A DNA stretch of 41,656 nt. Origin: an uncultured Acetobacteraceae bacterium (GTDB lineage Bacteria > Pseudomonadota > Alphaproteobacteria > Acetobacterales > Acetobacteraceae). Position numbers and translations under genes: made by a program. The DNA is taken from NCBI GenBank assembly GCA_903918195.1, contig CAIXDS010000214.1, positions 1-41,656 of the forward strand, in the 5' to 3' direction. Position 1 is the first letter of the stretch. The number at the start of each line of letters is the position of its first letter. This document shows positions 1 through 8,197 of the stretch, piece after piece. The notes beneath the pieces were generated by a model. The model was given only the letters and a program-made list of their open reading frames with translations, made no database searches and was not told where the DNA came from.

Positions 1-137
1 GGCAATAAGCAATGGTATTGCGCGCCCAGACGGCTTCTCGAATCGTTCGTGCGCCCGGGACCCGCGCTGCGCCTTAACGTTGCGTGCCACCCACCCGCAA
101 ACACGTTTTCACACAGCCTCGGTCGAAAGGGGCCGTG

Positions 138-290
138 GCATGCATGAACGCCATCTCCGCCCGATAGCCATCCACCCCCGCGGCCGAGAAACCGCCAAGG
201 TCATACCGCCAAGGTCATACAGCGCCGCAGCCAGACCAAAATGCCGCACGGCAGAGGCGATATCGGCCTCAACATTGAGTTATCGTGCAT
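138..290 (-). pseudogene. HEPN/HepT-like toxin remnant, frameshifted and truncated
   Basis: Reading the minus strand from the ATG at 290, four nucleotides after the stop of the upstream nucleotidyltransferase, gives MHDN and then a stop. One extra base would join this to an open frame reading NVEADIASAVRHFGLAAALY. That frame is broken again by a perfect 14-bp tandem duplication (192-219). Removing one copy restores DLGGFSAAGVDGYRAEMAFM, after which the similarity I recognise ends. I read this as the N-terminal part of a HEPN-type partner of an MNT antitoxin; the C-terminal half that carries the RNase motif of such toxins is absent. The family call rests on the recovered residues and the gene pairing, without a database comparison. 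It could instead belong to another small partner family. Confidence 0.45.
192..219. repeat. Perfect 14-bp tandem duplication
   Basis: CCGCCAAGGTCATA occurs twice back to back (192-205 and 206-219). Because 14 is not a multiple of three it shifts the reading frame of the toxin remnant that it lies in. Confidence 0.9.
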
Positions 291-293
291 CGC

Positions 294-569
294 TCACGGC
301 AGGCTCACCCAGTCCGGCCGGATTCGCGCCAGAAACCCCGGCGTGCACCACGTCAGCGGGCGAACATCGGGCGAAAGACCGCGGTCCCAGCACGCCTCCT
401 CGGCGAACCGGCAGGCGGCATCCGCATCGGGGAAATCGGCGAGCAGGTCCACATAGCTGTCATAGCGCAGGTCGCCGCGCGCGGCCGAGCCATACAGCAG
501 GAACCGTCCGCCCTGCGCGTGCCCACAGGCCGACAGCACGCCACGCAGCTCCGCTACCGCCTGGCGCAC
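294..569 (-). CDS. MNT-type nucleotidyltransferase (antitoxin-like), probably decaying
   Basis: A 91-residue protein with the minimal nucleotidyltransferase signature: LLYGSAARGD at about residues 25-33, followed by DSYVDLLADF. In the family the second part normally reads SDxD, where two aspartates bind metal; here the first one is Tyr39, so catalysis is doubtful. The frame is open only back to a stop near 602 and GTG 569 is the only reasonable start. In another frame just upstream lies ATG 603, reading MTERKQA, which looks like a natural N-terminus cut off by a frameshift at about 575-585. Such proteins neutralise HEPN RNase toxins by nucleotidyl transfer, and the next gene is a broken HEPN-like remnant. 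The pair therefore looks like a dying type VII toxin-antitoxin module. A free-standing short protein from GTG 569 is also possible. Confidence 0.55.
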   Translation of the reverse strand: MRQAVAELRGVLSACGHAQGGRFLLYGSAARGDLRYDSYVDLLADFPDADAACRFAEEACWDRGLSPDVRPLTWCTPGFLARIRPDWVSLP

Positions 570-709
570 TGCCGCCAGACGGCGCCTGCTTGCGCTCGGT
601 CATGGTGAGCCAGGTCGTCATGGCACGGACTTTACCGGCACTGTCCGCGGAAAGGGTGGAATTTCGTGTTCCGTGGCGTCGGGGCACGAGGCACCATCGG
701 CCCGAATGC

Positions 710-1936
710 CTATCCGGCAACACCCCCCGGCCCCTGTTTTTCGCCGAGCCACGCCAACACCCCACGCCCGGCGGCCACCCCGGTGGAAAAGCAGGCCTGC
801 AGCAAATAACCCCCGGTCGGCGCCTCCCAGTCCAGCATCTCCCCAGCAGCGAACACGCCCGGCCGGCGGCGCAGCATCCAGCGCGCATCCAACTCGTCGA
901 GCGCGATCCCGCCGGCGCTGGAAATCGCCCGCGCGATCGGCGCCGGGGCCAGCAGGCGCAGCGGCACCGCCTTCACCAGGGAAGGCAGGTCGGGCGCGGC
1001 ACCGGCATGCAGCGCCTCCTGCACCAGCCCGATCCCCACCGGCGCCAGACCCCCCGCCTTGCGCAGGAAGGTCGAGAGCGACGCACTGCCGCGCGGCCCC
1101 GCCAGCCGGCGGGCCAGCGCCGGCGCATCGAGGTCTGGGCGCAGGTCGAGCGTCGCCACCACCGGCCCCTCGGCCGCGATGGCGTCGCGCAGCGCGGGGG
1201 AAAGCGCATAGACCGCGCCGCCCTCGATGCCCTCCGCCGTCACCATCGCCTCGCCGCGCACTGTGCGGCCGCGGAAGCTGAGCGCGATGCGCTTCAGCGG
1301 CGTGCCGGCGAAGCGGCGGAACGGAGCCGACCAGTCGATCCGGAAGCCACAGTTGGACGGCACCAGCGGGCGCACCTCGATGCCGGGCAACAGGCCGGTC
1401 CAGCCGCCATCCGACCCCAGCCGCGGCCAGGACGCGCCGCCCAGCGCCAGCACCGTCGCCCGGGACCGCACCGGCCCGCCCTCGGCAAAAATCAGCGCGC
1501 CGCTGGCATTCCAGCCCGTCCAGGTCCGGCGGGTTTCCAGCCGCACCCCGAGGCCGCCCAGCCGCACCAGCCAGGCCCGCAGCAACGGCGAGGTTTTCAG
1601 CCCGCGCGGGAACACCCGTCCGCTGGAGCCGACGAAGGTGGGCTGGCCCAGCCCCTCGCACCAGGCCACCAGCGCGGCGGGTGGAAAGGCGGCAATCGCC
1701 GCCTCCAGCCGCGCCCGCGCCGGCCCGTAGCGGTCGAGCAACGCGGGCAGGGCCTCACTGTGCGTCAGGTTGAGCCCGCCCCGCCCGGCCATCAGCAGCT
1801 TGCGCCCGGGCGAGGGCATCCGATCGAACACCGTCACCCCGACGCCGCCGGCAGCGATGGTCTCCGCTGCCATCAGTCCCGCCGGCCCGGCGCCGATCAC
1901 GGCCACGGTCGGGGAGGCGGAGTCACGTGTGTCCAT
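710..1936 (-). CDS. TIGR03862-type flavoprotein (HI0933/YhiN-like NAD(P)/FAD oxidoreductase)
   Basis: A 408-residue soluble flavoprotein. The N-terminal Rossmann motif VAVIGAGPAGLMAAE (about residues 11-25) binds the FAD ADP moiety. It is followed by PSPGRKLLMAGRGGLNLTHS, a hallmark of the HI0933/BaiN-like oxidoreductases. Near the C-terminus, VFAAGEMLDWEAPTGGYLLQ is the second FAD-contacting segment and SSAGGIALDELD precedes it. Length and motif order agree with the TIGR03862 subfamily. The substrate is unknown; relatives have been linked to bile-acid dehydroxylation and to uncharacterised redox chemistry. The ATG at 1936 begins six codons before the first beta strand. The gene is divergent from the PRC-barrel gene, so 1937-2111 should hold both promoters, although I cannot point to clear -35/-10 boxes. 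Confidence 0.88.
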   Translation of the reverse strand: MDTRDSASPTVAVIGAGPAGLMAAETIAAGGVGVTVFDRMPSPGRKLLMAGRGGLNLTHSEALPALLDRYGPARARLEAAIAAFPPAALVAWCEGLGQPTFVGSSGRVFPRGLKTSPLLRAWLVRLGGLGVRLETRRTWTGWNASGALIFAEGGPVRSRATVLALGGASWPRLGSDGGWTGLLPGIEVRPLVPSNCGFRIDWSAPFRRFAGTPLKRIALSFRGRTVRGEAMVTAEGIEGGAVYALSPALRDAIAAEGPVVATLDLRPDLDAPALARRLAGPRGSASLSTFLRKAGGLAPVGIGLVQEALHAGAAPDLPSLVKAVPLRLLAPAPIARAISSAGGIALDELDARWMLRRRPGVFAAGEMLDWEAPTGGYLLQACFSTGVAAGRGVLAWLGEKQGPGGVAG

Positions 1937-2111
1937 ACTTTGCGTCCTGACGATGCCGGGCAGTCATTCAAACCATAGCCCGACGGCATTTCCGCCGCGC
2001 GCTGCCGGCTGCGAGGGTGTGGCCGCGCCCCAAGGGGGGGCCGGGCGGTGGGGAACCATCATCAGAGGCATCGCCCGGAACGGAAGAATGATTTTCTGTA
2101 GGAAAATGAAA

Positions 2112-2501
2112 ATGAAAAAGCTGATCCTGCTCGCCGCCGTCGCGACCCTGGCGGTTGGCTTCGCCGGCCCGGTCGCCCTGGCGCAGACGCCGACCCCAGC
2201 ACCCAAAGTGGTGCTGGCCGATCACAGCATGCGCGCCAGCATGCTGATCGGCATGAAAGTGCTCGACGATGAGGGGCAACCGCTCGGCACGATCGTGGAA
2301 ATCCTGGTGAAGGACCAGGCTGTTGAGCCGACGGCGATCGTGGCGGTCGCCGATCTTGGGGCGCTTGCCACCAGGCTCGTGGCCGTTCCGTTGAGCCACG
2401 TGAAGGTCGAGGGCCACAAGGCGATGATGCCCGGCATGACCAAGAAGATGCTGATCGCCATGCCTTTCTACGATTACGAAGGCGGTGGCCAGAACCGCTG
2501 A
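2112..2501 (+). CDS. Secreted PRC-barrel domain protein
   Basis: A 129-residue protein. MKKLILLAAVATLAVGFAG with VALAQ is a textbook Sec signal peptide. The mature part, from about residue 40 (SMLIGMKVLDDEGQPLGTIV), matches a PRC-barrel, a small beta fold found in ribosome maturation and photosynthetic reaction-centre proteins and, in many alphaproteobacteria, in exported proteins of unknown role. I chose ATG 2112 over 2106 because AGGA at 2100-2103 then lies 8 nt upstream. Exported PRC-barrel proteins are often stress-induced envelope proteins, but nothing here shows the partner or ligand. Confidence 0.8.
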   Translation: MKKLILLAAVATLAVGFAGPVALAQTPTPAPKVVLADHSMRASMLIGMKVLDDEGQPLGTIVEILVKDQAVEPTAIVAVADLGALATRLVAVPLSHVKVEGHKAMMPGMTKKMLIAMPFYDYEGGGQNR

Positions 2502-2653
2502 AGTCCGGCCGGACACCGGGTCCAGGCTGGGTGCCGGCGCGGCGGCGGACCCGCCGCGCCGGCAAGGAGTTTCCTCTGCCAGCCGGTTTCCTTATGTCTG
2601 GACGATCGCTCGCTGGGCGTTGGACGGTGAGCCAGGACTCCGAGGAATGGGCG

Positions 2654-3295
2654 ATGACGCTGCAGGACAGGCTGGATGTTAAACGCACCCGCAGCGTCGC
2701 CAATCCGGCCCTTCGTGCCGCCTATGAGGCGACCTTCGCCGAACTGCGCCGGTCCCGCTTCCTCGACCACGCGCTGCGCTCCGGCGCGCGGTTTCCGGAC
2801 TTTCTGCTGCCGGACGCCGATGGCCGGCTGATCGCGCTGACCGATCTGTTGGCAAGCGGTCCCCTGGTGGTGACATTCTTTCGCGGCCAATGGTGCCCGT
2901 ATTGTTCGCTGACACTGGCCGCGCTGGAAGCGGCACTGCCGGATATCGCCGGCGCCGGCGGCCAGCTTGCGGCGATCACGCCCGAGACCGGCGGTCGCGC
3001 CCTGGCGGTGAAGCAACAACACGACATCCACTATCCAGTGCTGGTGGATGTCGATAGCGGCGTCGGTCTGCAATGTGGCCTGATCTTCCGTGTGCCCGAA
3101 CCGTATCGGACCTTGATCGCATCGGCTGGCATCGACCTGCCCGACCGGCAGGGCAATGGCGGCTGGATGCTGCCCGTGCCGGCCGCCTATGTGATCGACC
3201 GCGGCGGGCTGATAAGCTGGGATTTCCTCGACATCGATTTCACCCGTCGCGCCGAACCGGCCGCCATCCTGCAGGCGCTGCACGCGCTGCGGTGA
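2654..3295 (+). CDS. Peroxiredoxin-like (AhpC/TSA family) protein
   Basis: A 213-residue thioredoxin-fold protein. The core motif is VVTFFRGQWCPYC, with Cys81 and Cys84 in a CxxC arrangement; typical peroxiredoxins have a single peroxidatic Cys in PxxxTxxC. This places it in the peroxiredoxin-like AhpC/TSA group with a thioredoxin-type CPYC, probably reducing peroxides or disulfides in the cytoplasm. Later segments (AAITPETGGRALAVKQQHDI, PVLVDVDSGVG, AAYVIDRGGLISWDF) are the expected later strands of this fold. The start at ATG 2654 is set by GAGGAA six bases upstream; a longer frame from 2531 would add an Arg-rich stretch with no similarity to the family. It precedes a LysR gene in the same direction with a 91-nt gap. 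Confidence 0.87.
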   Translation: MTLQDRLDVKRTRSVANPALRAAYEATFAELRRSRFLDHALRSGARFPDFLLPDADGRLIALTDLLASGPLVVTFFRGQWCPYCSLTLAALEAALPDIAGAGGQLAAITPETGGRALAVKQQHDIHYPVLVDVDSGVGLQCGLIFRVPEPYRTLIASAGIDLPDRQGNGGWMLPVPAAYVIDRGGLISWDFLDIDFTRRAEPAAILQALHALR

Positions 3296-3386
3296 CCAGC
3301 CCGATATTGCGCCCGAACCTTGCCGCCGCGTGTTCCTGCGGTAAACTCGCGCGCAAGGGCGAGCGTGCGCCTGTCCGGGGACGCCG

Positions 3387-4253
3387 TTGGAACTGCACCA
3401 GGTTCGCTATTTTCTTGCGCTCAGTCGCACGCTGAACTTCACCCGTGCCGCGGATGCCTGCAACGTCACGCAGCCGGCGCTGACGCGGGCGATCCAGCGG
3501 CTGGAGGATGAATTCGGCGGCCCGTTGCTGTATCGCGAACGCAGCCTGACGCAGCTCACCCATCTCGGCCGGGCGATGCTGCCGCATCTTGAGGCCATGG
3601 TGCGGGCGGCGGAGATGGCCAGGCAGACCGCGGGGAACGCGCAGCAGAAACCGGCCGCATTGCGCGTGGGTCTGGCCGAAGGTCTGTCTGCCGCCCTGAT
3701 TGCCGCCTCGCTGGCCGAGCTGGCGCGGCGGTTTCCGGGCATCGCGTTGCAGCTCTTCTCCTTCGCCCAGCAGCCGCTGGTGGAGTCGCTGTTGATGGGT
3801 GAGACGGATGCGGCGCTGCTGATCGACGATGGTGACCTGTCTGAACGGCTGGACCGCTGGCATCTGTTGCATGAGGGGTGCCGGGTGGTGTTCCCGCCCG
3901 AGCACGTGTTCGGGCGCGAGGCGAGCGTCGGACTGCCGGCGGTGGCGGCCGAGACGGTGGTGCGCGGGGAGGGCTGGGGCGACGCCTGGAACCGGCTGAG
4001 CAGGGAAAGCCCGCGGCTGCGTGCCGCGTCCTGGGACCAGGTGCAGCATCTGGTCGCAGCTGGCCTGGGTGTCGGGCTGGTGCCGCGGCACGTCGCGGTG
4101 CTGCCGGGACTGGTCGCTCGCCCGGTGCCCGATGCGGGCAAGCTGAGGGCGATCGTGCTGGCGGCGGTCAATGGCCGGATGTATTCGCCGGCCCTGGACG
4201 GTTTTCTGAAACTCAACCGTGCCCGCGGATTTGCCGCCATCGGGTCGGATTAG
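3387..4253 (+). CDS. LysR-family transcriptional regulator
   Basis: A 288-residue LysR-type regulator. The winged helix-turn-helix occupies about residues 1-60: LHQVRYFLALSRTLNFTRAA, then CNVTQPALTRAIQRLEDEFG. The substrate-binding domain follows from about residue 92 (LRVGLAEGLSAALIAASLAE) and keeps the common end motif VAAGLGVGLVPRHV. The start codon is TTG 3387 with a GGGGA element about 9 nt upstream; no other start preserves the N-terminal helix. It lies 21 nt upstream of glpD in the same direction, so co-transcription is likely. LysR regulators often respond to a metabolite of an adjacent gene, so a glycerol-3-phosphate link or an oxidative signal (peroxiredoxin upstream) are both possible. 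Neither is shown by the sequence. Confidence 0.9.
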   Translation: MELHQVRYFLALSRTLNFTRAADACNVTQPALTRAIQRLEDEFGGPLLYRERSLTQLTHLGRAMLPHLEAMVRAAEMARQTAGNAQQKPAALRVGLAEGLSAALIAASLAELARRFPGIALQLFSFAQQPLVESLLMGETDAALLIDDGDLSERLDRWHLLHEGCRVVFPPEHVFGREASVGLPAVAAETVVRGEGWGDAWNRLSRESPRLRAASWDQVQHLVAAGLGVGLVPRHVAVLPGLVARPVPDAGKLRAIVLAAVNGRMYSPALDGFLKLNRARGFAAIGSD

Positions 4254-4274
4254 CCAGGAAGGCCGGGGAGAGGC

Positions 4275-5822
4275 ATGACGGAGCTGCCCCGGTTGTCCGA
4301 CTCCGATCCGCCGTTCGACATCGCCATCATCGGCGGCGGCATCAACGGCGCGGGGATCGCGCGCGATGCCGCCGGCCGCGGCTGGCGGGTGCATCTATGC
4401 GACCAGGGCGATCTCGGCGGCGCCACCTCGGCGGCCTCCACCAAGCTGGTGCATGGCGGCTTGCGCTACCTGGAACAGTTCGCTTTCCGCCTGGTGCGCG
4501 AGGCGCTGGCCGAGCGCGAGGTGCTGTGGGGCATCGCCCCGCACATCATCTGGCCGCTGCGTTTTGTCCTGCCGTACCAACCGGGCCTGCGCCCGGCCTG
4601 GATGTTGCGCCTCGGGCTGTTGCTCTACGACCATCTGGGCGGGCGCCGGAAGCTGCCGCCCACCCGCGTGCTGAACCTGCGCCACGACCAGGCTGGCGCA
4701 CCGCTGCAGCCGCGCTTCCGCCGCGGCTTCGAGTATTCCGATTGCTGGGTGGAGGATTCCCGCCTGGTTGTGTTGAACGCCTGTGACGCCGCCGGGCACG
4801 GCGCCGTCATCGCCCCGCGCACGCGCTGCCTGGCAGCGGTGCGGCAGGGCGCCCTGTGGCGGCTGACGCTGCGCGACGAGACCACCCTGGTGCCACGCGA
4901 CATCCGCGCCCGCGCCCTGGTGAACGCCGCCGGCCCCTGGGTCGGGCAGGTAATCGGCGACGTGCTCGGGAACACGGCGCGGGCGCATGTGCGGCTGGTC
5001 CAGGGCAGCCACATCGTGGTGCCGCGCCTGTATGAGCACGACCGCTGCTACATCCTGCAGGGGGCCGACCGCCGCATCTTCTTCGCCATTCCCTACGAAA
5101 CCGATTTCACCCTCATCGGCACCACCGACCGGGACTTCACCGGCGACCCCGGCCTGGCGCGGATTTCGGCCGGGGAGATCGACTATCTCTGCCGCGGCGT
5201 CAGCCGGTATTTCCGCGCCCCGGTGACCCCGTCGCAGGTGGTGTGGAGCTATTCGGGGGTGCGCGCTTTGTATGACGATGGCTCCGGCCCGGCGCAGGAC
5301 ACCACCCGCGACTACGTGCTGCAGCTCGACGCGCCCGACGACGGAACCGGCCCGTCATCGCCGGTCGCGCTGCACGTGTTCGGCGGCAAGATCACCACCC
5401 ATCGCCGGCTCGCCGAGGCGGCGCTGGCGCGGCTGGCGCCGCATCTGCCGGCGCCGTCCGGCAACCCGGCCGGCTGGACCGCCCGCTATCCGCTGCCCGG
5501 CGGCGATTTTCCCACCGACGGCTTCGAGGCGCTGCGCACCAGCATCGCCGGCCGCTTTCCTTTCCTGCCCGCCGCCACGGTGCGCCGGCTGGTGCGGGCC
5601 TACGGCACCCGCGCCAACCTGCTGCTGGAAGGGGTGCGCGGCCCGGCCGATCTGGGCCGCGATTTCGGCGCCGGACTGACCGAGCGCGAACTGCGCTACT
5701 TCGTCCAGCACGAATTCGCCAGGACCGCCGAGGACGTGCTGTGGCGGCGCAGCAAGCTCGGCCTGAATCTGCTGCCGGCGCAAAGGGAGGCGGTCGCGGC
5801 GGCGATGGCCGCGTTGGTCTGA
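4275..5822 (+). CDS. glpD: Aerobic glycerol-3-phosphate dehydrogenase
   Basis: A 515-residue FAD-dependent enzyme that oxidises sn-glycerol-3-phosphate to dihydroxyacetone phosphate at the inner membrane and passes electrons to quinone. The FAD motif DIAIIGGGINGAGIARDAAG starts at about residue 15. It is followed by TSAASTKLVHGGLRYLEQF, a GlpD signature, and by FFAIPYETDFTLIGTTDRDF and VWSYSGVRALYDDG in the substrate domain. The C-terminal domain (LVRAYGTRANLLLEG, ELRYFVQHEFARTAEDVLWR) is complete, and the length matches the family. ATG 4275 is preceded by GGGGAGAGG. No glpF/glpK is visible, so the enzyme may act on G3P from phospholipid turnover or from glycerol genes elsewhere. GlpD is usually controlled by a DeoR-type GlpR; here the adjacent regulator is LysR-type. 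Confidence 0.95.
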   Translation: MTELPRLSDSDPPFDIAIIGGGINGAGIARDAAGRGWRVHLCDQGDLGGATSAASTKLVHGGLRYLEQFAFRLVREALAEREVLWGIAPHIIWPLRFVLPYQPGLRPAWMLRLGLLLYDHLGGRRKLPPTRVLNLRHDQAGAPLQPRFRRGFEYSDCWVEDSRLVVLNACDAAGHGAVIAPRTRCLAAVRQGALWRLTLRDETTLVPRDIRARALVNAAGPWVGQVIGDVLGNTARAHVRLVQGSHIVVPRLYEHDRCYILQGADRRIFFAIPYETDFTLIGTTDRDFTGDPGLARISAGEIDYLCRGVSRYFRAPVTPSQVVWSYSGVRALYDDGSGPAQDTTRDYVLQLDAPDDGTGPSSPVALHVFGGKITTHRRLAEAALARLAPHLPAPSGNPAGWTARYPLPGGDFPTDGFEALRTSIAGRFPFLPAATVRRLVRAYGTRANLLLEGVRGPADLGRDFGAGLTERELRYFVQHEFARTAEDVLWRRSKLGLNLLPAQREAVAAAMAALV

Positions 5823-5836
5823 CCGCCCTGCGCCCG

Positions 5837-6955
5837 CTATCCGCGCCCGCTCAGCGTGCGCAGAACAGCCGCCCGCCCGTCATGGACCTCGACCATGAAT
5901 GTTGCCCGCTCCATCTCGCCGGTGGCGTCCCAGGAGGCATCCAGAAAGATCCCAGGCGCCCCGGCGTGCAGCGTGAGTCCCCGCAGCGCATCCGCCAGCG
6001 CCGCCCGGTCCACCCGGCCCAGCGCCGTCGCCCCACCCGCCAGCAGGCCGACCGCGGTGTAGCCCTTGGCCGCGGCGGCGTCCGGCTCTTCCTTGAACAT
6101 CGCCACGTAGCGGCCGCGGAACCCCGCCACCTCCGGCGCCTCGGCGACGAAGCCGAGCTGGCAGCGCACGCCCTCGGCCGCAGTGCCGGCCTGCGCCAGC
6201 ACACGCGGCGCGGCCAGGGTGGTGTCGCCCACCAGCGGCGTGCGCAGCGCCTGCCGCGCTGCCTCGTGCAGGAAGTGCACGCACTCCGCCTCCGGCAGGT
6301 AGACCACCGCAGCATCCGGCGCCGCCTTCGCCACCGCTGCCACCTCGGCGCCATAGCCTGCCGGCCCCGGCACCACGGCGTGATCGGAGGCCACCTCCAG
6401 CCCGTGCGCCGGCAATTCGCGCGCCAATATGTCGCGCCCGCCGCGGCCGAACTCGGTGTTGCTCCACACCAGCGACACCCGCCGTGCCTTCATGTCGTCG
6501 CGCAGCCAGGCCGCCAGCCGGGGCATGCACACCGCCGGCCCCGGTGCCGTGCGGAACAGCCGGCCGTCGGGCGCGGTGAGGTCCGCCGCGTCGGCGCCCA
6601 CGATGTTGACGATCTGGGCCGCTCGCACCAGCGGCGCCGCCATCCGGGCCGATTCCGACGTGACCGGGCCGAGCAGCGCGAACACGTCACCCTCCAGCGC
6701 CCGCTGCACCGCGCCGCGACCATTGTTGCTGTTGAAAGTGTACATCTGCAGCAACCGCCCCAGCACACCGCCGGCGGCATTGATTTCCTGCACCGCCAGC
6801 TCGACCCCGTTCCGCCAGGAATCACCGGCGCGGGCCGCCGGCCCGGACAGCTCAACGACCTGGGAGAATATCAGCGGCGGCAGGGCGCGGGCACCCCGCG
6901 CAAACAAGGGCGCGGCCAGCAGGCCGGCTGCGAGGGATCGACGTGCAATGCTCAT
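5837..6955 (-). CDS. Branched-chain amino-acid-type ABC transporter substrate-binding protein (orphan)
   Basis: A 372-residue periplasmic binding protein of the Leu/Ile/Val type (Peripla_BP_6). The N-terminus (IARRSLAAGLLAAPLF) is a signal peptide with a twin Arg, so Tat export is conceivable. The mature start is SQVVELSGPAARAGDSWRNG, followed by VELAVQEINAAGGVLGR, the usual first-lobe motif, and FALLGPVTSES. The second lobe contains VSLVWSNTEFGRGGRDILAR and DAAVVYLPEAECVHFLHEA. No permease or ATPase gene is nearby, so it either serves a transporter encoded elsewhere or acts as a receptor. It is convergent with glpD, with a 14-nt gap. The ligand cannot be read from sequence; relatives bind amino acids, amides, urea or aromatic acids. 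Confidence 0.85.
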   Translation of the reverse strand: MSIARRSLAAGLLAAPLFARGARALPPLIFSQVVELSGPAARAGDSWRNGVELAVQEINAAGGVLGRLLQMYTFNSNNGRGAVQRALEGDVFALLGPVTSESARMAAPLVRAAQIVNIVGADAADLTAPDGRLFRTAPGPAVCMPRLAAWLRDDMKARRVSLVWSNTEFGRGGRDILARELPAHGLEVASDHAVVPGPAGYGAEVAAVAKAAPDAAVVYLPEAECVHFLHEAARQALRTPLVGDTTLAAPRVLAQAGTAAEGVRCQLGFVAEAPEVAGFRGRYVAMFKEEPDAAAAKGYTAVGLLAGGATALGRVDRAALADALRGLTLHAGAPGIFLDASWDATGEMERATFMVEVHDGRAAVLRTLSGRG

Positions 6956-6999
6956 GCGGCGTGCGTCGCACTGCCGCAGGGGACAGTCAAGGCCGGGAA

Positions 7000-7035
7000 G
7001 CTCCCGGACCCCGGTGCGTGACCAGGGTCCGGAGC
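7000..7035 (-). terminator. Hairpin downstream of the CHAP gene
   Basis: GC-rich inverted repeat: 7000-7015 pairs with 7021-7035 (GCTCCCGGACCCCGGT against ACCAGGGTCCGGAGC, nearly complete). It begins 17 nt after the CHAP stop codon. There is only a short T run, so a factor-independent terminator is possible but not certain. Confidence 0.45.
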
Positions 7036-7051
7036 CCGGTGGGTCTCGTCG

Positions 7052-7930
7052 CTACCGTACCGACCGTGCCGGTGCGTCGTCGTCGATGGTGGAGGCGGCC
7101 CGGCCGGGCGCTTCGGCGACTTCCTCATAGCTGCGCACGTCACGCCGCGGTGCACTCACGTTGGAACGGTTGCTGGCCATCGCGCCGGCGTTTTCCGCAC
7201 GGTCGTAGATAAAGCCGTAGGTGCTGTAGATGCTGCCGAAATCGTTGCTGTGGCCGAGGGCGACGCGCACGGCGGTCCAGTCGTTGCGGTCCGACACGTC
7301 GATCACGGCGACGCCGCGGGAGATGTTGCCTTTGCCGGACCAGGCCCAGTTGGCATGGTCGATCTCGATCTCGCGACTGGTAACGATCTGGCGCACCACG
7401 GCGACGTGGCCCAGTCGCATGCCGCCATTGGCGCGGAAGTTCAGCACCGCCCCCACTTCCGGATCGTTGCCGCGGGCATAGACGCCGGCGGCGGCGTCCC
7501 ACCAGTTCACCGCGTTGCCCTTCAGTTCGATGCCGGAGGCGGCGCGGGCGAACGGCACGCATTGCAGCCCGCCGGTGTCGGCCTCGGCATATACCCGGGC
7601 CTTGCCGTTCTTGGTCAGTTTCGATCCGGCGCCGAGCCTGACGGTCGGGCTGTCATCGCTGATCTTCTTCCTGAAGATCACGCGATGCAGGCCGACCGGC
7701 GAATTGTTGGCGATCGGGTGCAGGCCAATGGCACGCAGCGAAAACTTGCCGGCCGCAGTCGCATGCGAATCATTCGCCTTCTGCGAGGTGCGGGCGGCTT
7801 CGGCGGGACAGGAGAGGATGGTCAGCGACACGGCGAGAACGGACCCCAGCAGCAGCGTCCGGGTAGCGATTTTGGTGGTGGTGGTAGGGGTGCTGCGCGG
7901 ACGGGTGCCTGTATCGGGCGCATGCCGCAT
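7052..7930 (-). CDS. Exported CHAP-domain amidase/peptidase
   Basis: A 292-residue exported protein. A basic N-region and the segment TLLLGSVLAVSLTILSC (about 25-41) form a signal; Cys41 could be a poor lipobox. The CHAP (NlpC/P60-like) catalytic domain spans about 118-235. GLQCVPFARAASGIELKGNA has nucleophile Cys124, LGHVAVVRQI has His175, and IEIDHANW supplies the polar third residue. CHAP domains cleave peptidoglycan cross-bridges or stem peptides, so envelope remodelling is the likely role. Residues 60-116 have no domain I recognise, and the 50-residue tail is polar and probably disordered. The gene stands alone, with a 267-nt upstream gap before RidA. Confidence 0.85.
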   Translation of the reverse strand: MRHAPDTGTRPRSTPTTTTKIATRTLLLGSVLAVSLTILSCPAEAARTSQKANDSHATAAGKFSLRAIGLHPIANNSPVGLHRVIFRKKISDDSPTVRLGAGSKLTKNGKARVYAEADTGGLQCVPFARAASGIELKGNAVNWWDAAAGVYARGNDPEVGAVLNFRANGGMRLGHVAVVRQIVTSREIEIDHANWAWSGKGNISRGVAVIDVSDRNDWTAVRVALGHSNDFGSIYSTYGFIYDRAENAGAMASNRSNVSAPRRDVRSYEEVAEAPGRAASTIDDDAPARSVR

Positions 7931-8197
7931 GCTATCAATCCTCCTGAAACTGTCGTCGCAGGAAGGCGGTAACGCGATGTTACCAATTTTGACAACCCGG
8001 GAAATCGATTCGCGTCTGTCGGGAATGTAATTTCCTACAAACGACCCTGTGGACAGTTCCGGATTTCAGGAATTTAATCTTAATAACGGACTGGTGAACG
8101 AGGGTGTTGCGCAGAAGTGGCTTGCGTGTGACCGAAAAGCTACAGCCGATTCCCGGCCACACGCAGACCCGTCGGATCGCTACTTCCAGCCTGGTCG

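Noticed and set aside
80..1978. Long plus-strand open frame over the flavoprotein gene
   Set aside because: Arg/Pro/His/Ala-rich composition with no domain; it is the antisense shadow of the clear flavoprotein gene.
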